This document shows, piece after piece, positions 57,801-64,000 of a stretch of DNA of 64,000 nt. How positions within the stretch are numbered: the stretch's first letter is position 1; each line of letters begins with the position of its first letter. The stretch lies in assembly GCF_001039355.2 (NCBI RefSeq), contig NW_019775849.1, forward strand, positions 7,257 to 71,256, written 5' to 3'. The position numbers were made by a program, and so were the translations under genes. Source of the stretch: Lingula anatina (lineage: Eukaryota > Brachiopoda > Lingulata > Lingulida > Lingulidae). Below the pieces are notes generated by a model that was not told the DNA's origin, made no database searches, and worked only from the letters and a program-made list of their open reading frames with translations.

Positions 57801-60051
57801 ATTAAATTTTAGCAATTCTAAGTCAAATTCGTCATTCTGTATTGGATGTCATTTCTGTACTTAATTGTGTTGCAATACAAATAATTTTTGCTTGTTAAAA
57901 GAAAACATTAGTGTTATAATTATTATTTTGGCGGGTGAATAAAGTAAAAATAAAGATAAAATTACATGGCTTCAAACACAATGCATGATTTTTTAAATAT
58001 TGTGGCAAACAATTATAATTTATAATTTGCAATTTTTACGCTTAAAGTTATTGAACAGTAAACCTTCTTTCTTAACATCAGCTGTTCTAAACATTTCCTA
58101 ACTTCTTTTAAGTAGTGTATATGAGGTAACAGGCTTGCGCAGTACAAAGACGACTCAGAAATGGTGATAACTAGATTCGCTTGCTCTGGCTTTATTGCAT
58201 GATAAAAAGTTACATTTTTCTAGATAGATTTATTATATTTTTCAGGAGTCAATTTTGTCTTGACTCAGCAAGAAGCCGGCAGTTATGAGGCCGTTGCTGT
58301 CAGTGTCAATAACAGCAGGAAAATCATTGCAAACACACAGATGTGGGAATTGCAGAACCCTGCCGAGCTTGGAAGCAGCGTGCGGCCCCTGGTGGCAACC
58401 ATGGTCAACCGTAGTCAGCGATTTCTTCTTCGAGGAAAGAAAATCCTCCTTATTGGAGGAGGAGAAGGGATACGCAAAGAGTTCGTTTGGAGAGCTGCCG
58501 AGGAGTACAATGTTAAGGTAAATTTTTTCAGCAGTAGAAATACAAATTTAACACTTGTATTTAGAGGGTTCGTGATTTGAAAAAAATGTTATACGTTTTG
58601 CTTATTTAATTTACTTTAAATATATATCATGTCGTAAACTTACCGTTTAAAGTATATATGAAATTTATTTTTATAAGAACTTCTATTAGAAAAGTATCAG
58701 AATTGTTATTGGTATCAAGGTAATGGTCATAGCTTTCTTAAAATGAAGTCTTGTTAATGAATGCTCCTTAATGCATGTGCGTGTTTTTAACCCATTTCAG
58801 ATCATTTTGATTGACCCAGATCCTAATCACAGTGCGGTGAAAAGGGTATACAAGTTTATCCAATGTGATATAGAAGACCACAGCCACGATGATGAAAATA
58901 CCAAGAAAATTGTCCATCTACTGCGCACACAAGGCCTAGACGTAGACGGATGCATGACTGTGGACGAGAATTACGTTCCTCTGACGGCTCTGGTGTGCGA
59001 AGCACTGCGCATGCTTGGAAATACCCCCGAGGCTTCAAGAAAGGCTAAGAAGAAAAGTTTGAGCCAAAATGCTTTATTGGCATCGTCAACCTACAGCTCT
59101 TTCTTGCCAAAACCTCATCTATATGCAGTCAAGATACGCGAAATTGTCCGACCTGAAGATGTGAAGGGATCGTCAAATCTCATAAGGTATCCCGCCATTC
59201 TGAAGCCGGAATACGGGGCATATTCCTTCGGTGTCCATCTGGTCAAAGACGAGGAAGAATGTCTGAAATGCTTCAACAGCATTCAGAAAACATTAAAGAA
59301 CACAGATGAAAAAGCGTTTGGTATTGGTTACGGCAAGGAAATGCACCTAGCAGAGTATGCACTAGGAACCAAACATGGAGTCGAGGTCGTCATGTTTCGA
59401 GGAAAGATTTTAGCGGCATTCATCTCTGATTGTGGACCTACCCGCTTTCCTCTCTTTTTTGAGACTTCGTCATGTATGCCGTCAAGTTTACCCCTTGACA
59501 AGCAGCGACAGATGGTAATGGCCACAAAGCAGTGTGTTGACGCGGTTGGTCTCACTGAGGGAGTGTATAGTGTAGAGTTTAAAATGGCGCCGACGGGACC
59601 GAAACTGATCGAGATCAACGGACGTGTAACCGGCGCCCATTACCGGAACTGGGTACGCACCGTCTTCGAAACAGATATCCTTTTCCTAAATTTCTTAATT
59701 GCATGTGGGATACAACCCAGCGTCCGACCATTGGAGCCAAAGTGCCAGCTCATAGGGGTCATGTGTACCACAACAGCCCACGCCAAGGCACTGTCGCGAC
59801 CGGGCATTGCTACACTGGAGATCCTTGCCGAGGCTCATGAAAAAGGGGAAATAATTTTGTTTCCAATGGAGTCCGAGTTGAAAGAAAATGAGCCCTTTGA
59901 GAACCTGTTATGCCAGGTAGCTGTAAAGGGGAAATCTGTAAATGAGGCGAAGAAAAAGCTGTTGGCTGTTTGCAGGAAATATGGAATAGACAACCAACAG
60001 TATCCAGTGGAGCGCTTTCTATCCCCTTTCCTGGAGTTGTCCCGGCAATGA
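54830..60051 (+). CDS. 2A-led ATP-grasp ligase, carnosine synthase-like
   Basis: Four exons join in phase: 54830-54920, 55706-55822, 58246-58517, 58801-60051 (576 codons). Exons 1-2 encode a hydrophobic leader (QMFLIFLIWQGII.., TILSFEVTYILLVIGG) ending in the 2A-like motif GGVELNPGP at residues 57-65. Exons 3-4 encode the enzyme: KKILLIGGGEGIRKEF (pre-ATP-grasp), YPAILKPEYGAYSFGV (lysine and glycine-rich loop), MHLAEYALGTKHGVEVVMF (hinge), YSVEFKMAPTGPKLIEINGR (metal and phosphate ligands). The family joins an amino acid to an amine or second amino acid using ATP; carnosine synthase makes beta-alanyl-histidine. The visible protein is shorter than vertebrate CARNS1 and has one ATP-grasp unit. 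The start is the first Met after acceptor ctattcag (54803); the frame is open to that acceptor, so an upstream coding exon is possible. Additional exons in the 2.4-kb intron 2 cannot be excluded. Substrate is inferred only from family resemblance. Confidence 0.75.
55072..55258. mobile_element. MITE family X, copy 3
   Basis: Ends cattcccagagat and, inverted, gcattcccatagat. The core ccctgggggttcacgctaaa, cagctgtcagccgagcggg and gatagatcgatct match the other two copies. It lies in intron 1 of the ligase gene. Confidence 0.78.
55783..55809 (+). other. 2A-like ribosome-skipping motif GGVELNPGP
   Basis: The nine codons ggt gga gtc gaa tta aat cca gga cca fit the 2A consensus (D/G)-(V/I)-E-x-N-P-G-P. 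In characterised 2As the ribosome fails to join Gly to Pro, releasing the upstream peptide and continuing from Pro. A preceding hydrophobic run (YILLVIGG) is typical of 2A contexts in invertebrate genes and retroelements. The usual Asp before Val is Gly here, which may lower skipping efficiency. Confidence 0.8.
55960..56286 (+). repeat. Probable tRNA-derived SINE
   Basis: The head resembles a tRNA: a box A-like atagctcgatggaagagcac (55984) and 35 bases later a degraded box B (cggtcggagtattgggg). A non-tRNA body follows with ccattcctgttacaccgtg and a second gttcaatccccagtcgagtc element. The 3' end and target duplications are unclear. It lies in intron 2 of the ligase gene. Confidence 0.45.
56287..58245 (+). 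other. Ligase intron 2 remainder, no exon recognised
   Basis: AT-rich, with one assembly N at 57662. The ORFs at 57385-57667 have no conserved features and no phase-compatible splice sites that I can support. Confidence 0.5.
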
Positions 60052-60506
60052 AAGGCGACGACGCAGCTGTAGGGAATACGGGAATGTGTTTTTATGAAAC
60101 AATTTGACAGTTGACAGTTTTCATTTTATGGCATTGGTTAAATCCATTCCATGGTAATTGGATTTCATTCTTTTATTTAATTCTATTCACCTTATTTCTA
60201 AACGGTAATTTTAGTATAGTTTCTTATATATATTAAGCAAAATAGAGGACTCTTAACTGTGTAAAGGGAGAGACATCTCTAGTACTCATAATGACTTGTT
60301 TATATTCAATCATTTTGTGTATTTATTTGTGCTGAGACAGGATTGCTCTTCAAAATGAAAAGAAGGAAAACTGGCATTAGATTAACTTTTCAGCTTTTGC
60401 TTTCCTCGTGCTTGTGCTGCACAAATGAAAATGCATCGATGTCTGTTTTCATTATTTTAATGTGGAGCATATATATATATGAAAGTTCATAAATGTTGTG
60501 GTTACC

Positions 60507-60512
60507 AATAAA
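60507..60512 (+). terminator. Poly(A) signal of the ligase gene
   Basis: aataaa 455 bases after the stop codon, the first canonical hexamer in the 3' UTR, followed by a t/gt-rich stretch (ctttgtcgttttatttg). Confidence 0.55.
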
Positions 60513-61399
60513 TTTTCATAGAAGTAAACAAAGCTTTGTCGTTTTATTTGAATTTAATTGAAATTTTTTTACAAAGGCCAAATCTAAATCAGTTTAAAAT
60601 CTCAAAATATAATTATCTATTCAATTTCCGTCATAGCACTTTTTCGAGCACGTAGTGATGTGCAAATAATTTTACGCATATCGCCTAATGCTATGAAGCT
60701 TGGCAATATTTTTCATACTGAAGATTTAAAAGGCTAATATCATCTTTTAAATTAATTTACAAACTACAAAGGAATTGTCATGATTAATATTGCCACGAGC
60801 TATAACTGACTGATAACTTGAGACCACTGTGTCGAAAAAAAAAATTTCCACAATTTATAACCTGGTCTGTTATCCACTAGGACCCCCCCCCCCCCAAACT
60901 TGGGCTCTCCCGACAAGACCGATTCTGCTTGAGGTCAAGAGACCGGTGAGCGTGTTTCCAAATTTCTGCAATACGCTAGCTAGATGTTCTCAGGAGAAAC
61001 AGATACAATGACTTATGTTCACAAACTTCGTGATTTCTTTGTTGGTTTATATTTATCCAACACAATGATACCATATGGCGTTTTCAGATTCCGCACAAAT
61101 TAGATTTTTTATATATGTGGAATACGACTCAATGGCTAACATACACCAGAATACTTTTATTCATCTGAATAAAAATTCGACTGAATCACAAACAATGAAT
61201 AATATTTCTAACCCTTTAAATAAATATTTCATTCTTTTTAACACGTATATCACATGTATATATATACACACGCCGTGTGAAGCTTCAGAAAAAAAAAGTG
61301 AGAAAATGCATTGCACTCTCTCTCTCTCTCTCTCTCTCTCACTCTTTCTCTCATCACGCTTAGCTCATTTTCAGTTTAAAAAACGCATGTGGGCTGTGT
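60513..61399. other. Intergenic region between convergent genes
   Basis: AT-rich, with poly-C at 60884-60895 and a (CT)n microsatellite at about 61316-61341. On the minus strand an aataaa (plus tttatt at 61156-61161) could end the convergent gene. No coding content. Confidence 0.5.
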
Positions 61400-63563
61400 T
61401 CATACAAGTTCCTTTCTCGGAGTCTGATTGCTGTCAGTCGAACTAAACGAGTTATTCAAACCTCCATCTGCCATCAATTTTGGACCAAAGAAGTCCACGT
61501 GTGTACTTAAATCACTGTAACCGTCGTTATTGTCATCACATGAACTCGGCCCTGTCCCGCCTGGTCGTGATATATCTGGCAAGATATTCCATTCCAGTGG
61601 GGAGGAAAAGTTGACTGGGTTTGTCTCAGATCTCTGTTCATAATCTTCACACTTCCTGAGCTGTGTATCAAGCTCGTTGTACGTCCCAGGTAATCTTACA
61701 TCAGAGACTACAGATTCTGTGTCAGATAAGCAACATCGAGTATTGAGATACGGGTTCGTCACATATCGTTCCTTTAGTGACGATGGGTAATTGGGAAAGA
61801 GCATTGGACCCGCTTTTGCACAGTGCAGTGGCGTTTTAATAGATGCCGTTTTTGGTCGCACGGATTGTTCTAAACGCTCGGCCACAGTAAGTTTTGATCG
61901 TTTTGTTTTCTTGTCGCTTGTTTTTGGCGCCGACTCCTGTTTGGACTTGGTGACTTGCACAGTTGTGCCGATAGCCTCGACCTCAGAAGTGTGTGTTTGA
62001 TGGTACGTTACTGAGGGATTGGCCTCTGTGACTTGAGGTAAACTTGACGTTTTAGACTCTTTCGAATAATTTTCATTCGCACTGTTTTCAGCAAGTTCTG
62101 TAGAATATAAGAAAATATTTTTGAAACACAAACATAATATAAAAAAGGTAATTGAATGAATATACAAACAAATGAACGCTTTGAATGGGTGAACAAATCA
62201 TATTATATATTGCACTTTTGTTAATATATAATTCCTTTTATTGATATTTTAGTAGATATTGCGAAACAAAATAGGAGTTAACACGTCTGTATATATAGTG
62301 CTAAGGATCAACTAACATACTTTTGGGCAACTTCTGTCCTGTTCGGTTCGCGACAAATTCCTCTGTGAACGGCAGAAGCGCTATCTTTTCATTATTTGGA
62401 TTGCAGTCAGCCTTGCCACGTCTGATAAGAGGAGCACCCACATTTCGCATTGCCATGGGAGTCGACGTATATCCTGAAAGAGAGGTCAGTGATTATTAGA
62501 GGTCAAGAAGACAATCGATTACGAAGTGCACCCCGCAAAAAGATTCATTATTCAAATGGCTCATATTTTAGATAGTCCATATCATCACTATTAAAATCTG
62601 CTTGACATTTATATCTTTTTTTATTCGTGCACCTCGGTGACAATTTTTATTCAACACACACAACGCAATTCAATGCTGCTTACAGATTTCCTTACAGAGG
62701 TTTACAGACAATACATCACGTTGTGATAAGTAGAAAAATACACTTACACAAAACACTGCATAATGACACTGACGCTCACGCACACACATTGATATTTAAT
62801 ATGTATGCTTAATGTATTGAAAGCAATATTAATGCACAATAAACCTTGCTTTCTGTGCTACTCAAGACAATTTTCCCACTGTCGTAAGTTGAAACACGTT
62901 TAATAGTCATAGCGTAAGTATGGTGTAAGTATGGTTAGGAAAATCGCCACAAAAACAGAAAAAATAAATACATCCTTAATTTTTTAGGTTATTTCATATT
63001 TCTAAGACGGGTCTATACATTAAGAAGATGTATTCGTAGAGTCTTATTATACCTGTCCGTGCTGCCATGTCTTCTTTACTGCAACCATTCTGTAAGTTGA
63101 CCAGTGATAACGCATTTTTCTGTAATTTGGGTGGTAGCCTACTGAATTCCTTCGCTTCTATTTTCTCTGAAAATGAAATTTAAAAAAGTGAATTATTTCA
63201 TGTGCTCTTTATAACCGTTATCAAAGGTCTTCGAGGAGTATATTAAGCACTTTGTGTTCAGAGGAATACCATGTACATTCAAACTATCGAAAAGTTAAAT
63301 CTCAAAACATTCAGTTATTAATTACAGGTAACCACAGCGCCACCCAATCGGAGCAGAATGACTAAAAATGAATATTTCCATTAAATATGACTGTACAATT
63401 GTGTTGCCTGGTATCTGTTTGAAAAGGAGAATAAATTCCGTTATACCCGCTCTCTCGTCGTCGGTGAGACCCTCTTCTCCTAATGACCGCAGTCTATCTT
63501 CCCTAAGAACTTCTAGCAATCCACCTGCTTTGTACAAATGTTCACTGCCATTCAACTCGGTCC
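61400..63563 (-). CDS. Unrecognised gene, 3' four exons
   Basis: Minus-strand exons 63563-63447, 63166-63053, 62473-62321 and 62097-61400 all have AG/GT borders, and each junction carries the same split-codon phase, giving about 359 residues with the 5' end beyond the window. The protein starts (partial) TELNGSEHLYKAGGLLEVL, continues EFSRLPPKLQKNAL and GRADC-like segments, then a long low-complexity Ser/Thr/Lys-rich part (KTSDKKTKRSKLTVAERLEQ) and a C-terminus with TRCCLSDTESVVSDVRLPG and SSCDDNNDGYSDLSTHVDFF. No catalytic domain, signal peptide or membrane segment is seen. It is probably an intrinsically disordered regulatory or cytoskeletal protein. It is convergent with the ligase gene. 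Confidence 0.75.
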
Positions 63564-64000
63564 CTTAAAGAAAATAAGGAAAGAGACAGATCACATTTAA
63601 GGCAGGTGAAAATGGTTGCGTTTGTGCTATAGCGGGCGCTTGGTTCAATTTTTGAATATCTGGTTGGGGTAGGAAAGATGATCACCATTTATTAGGTTTG
63701 CTAGATATGAAAATAACTGTCATAACAGGTGAAGAAACAACAATAATTAATATTATGTGTGATGTAGAAATTAAAGCAAATCAAAGGGCAAAAGTAATGT
63801 AATGTCAAATTTGAGTCATTTTCGGGAAGAAATTAACCCATAAGTTATTTCATTAAAGTGAATGGAAATGAAAAATAATGTTTTAGATTATTTCTAGTAA
63901 ATAAGTCTATATTTAAGGGATATTATAATATTTAGACAGAGGCCTGAAAATCATTCAAATTTGACCGCATGTGAACTTTGACTTACTTTAAAGCTAGATT
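63564..64000 (-). other. Intron at right edge
   Basis: No exon is recognised; presumed intron of the minus-strand gene, which continues past the window. Confidence 0.5.

Noticed and set aside
58856-59618. Minus-strand ORFs opposite the ligase
   Set aside because: Shadows of the large ATP-grasp exon.

Overview
The window looks like a piece of an AT-rich, intron-rich, repeat-dense animal genome. The coding pieces and repeat classes (single-repeat ankyrin exons, guanylate-binding-protein GTPases, an ATP-grasp enzyme with a 2A-like leader, APE-type LINEs, Tc1 and hAT relics, many palindromic MITEs) suggest a marine invertebrate such as a mollusc, lancelet or echinoderm relative. The sequence alone does not settle the phylum. 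No prokaryotic feature (operon, CRISPR, Shine-Dalgarno site) is present. Two isolated N characters (38819, 57662) mark unresolved assembly bases.

Layout. (1) 1-22.6 kb: a plus-strand ankyrin-repeat gene seen as 13 exons of exactly 99 bp. Each encodes one 33-residue ankyrin repeat and is bounded by phase-0 introns. Because exons and introns are tandem duplicates, paralogous introns act as empty-site references, and target-site duplications of several inserted elements can be read directly: 374-4817 (CAG), 5266-6162 (TTA), a LINE at 9741-13087 (tttgtgta) and 15074-18884 (CAT). (2) 22.6-27.5 kb: a decayed minus-strand ORF remnant and a 3.7-kb inverted-repeat element. (3) 27.5-29.7 kb and 50.9-53.0 kb: two copies of a guanylate-binding-protein (GBP) gene, alike in exons and introns and separated by 23 kb of nested mobile DNA. 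(4) 29.7-50.9 kb: that mobile block. It holds an intron-containing hAT-type transposase gene (minus strand), a 4.6-kb TIR element, several MITE families, an SGNH-hydrolase-like relic and a two-exon minus-strand gene for a lysine/arginine-rich protein.

(5) 54.8-60.5 kb: the most interesting gene. Four plus-strand exons join in consistent phase. They encode a hydrophobic N-terminal leader ending in a canonical 2A-like motif (GGVELNPGP), followed by an ATP-grasp ligase resembling carnosine synthase. Ribosome skipping at NPG/P would release a 64-residue leader peptide and a roughly 512-residue enzyme; unskipped product would keep the leader as a possible signal or membrane anchor. (6) 61.4-64.0 kb: four phase-consistent minus-strand exons of an unrecognised gene that runs off the right edge and is convergent with the ligase gene.

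The genes do not form an operon-like unit. The shared theme is family expansion (ankyrin repeats, GBPs) by local duplication, with heavy transposon insertion into introns and between paralogs.
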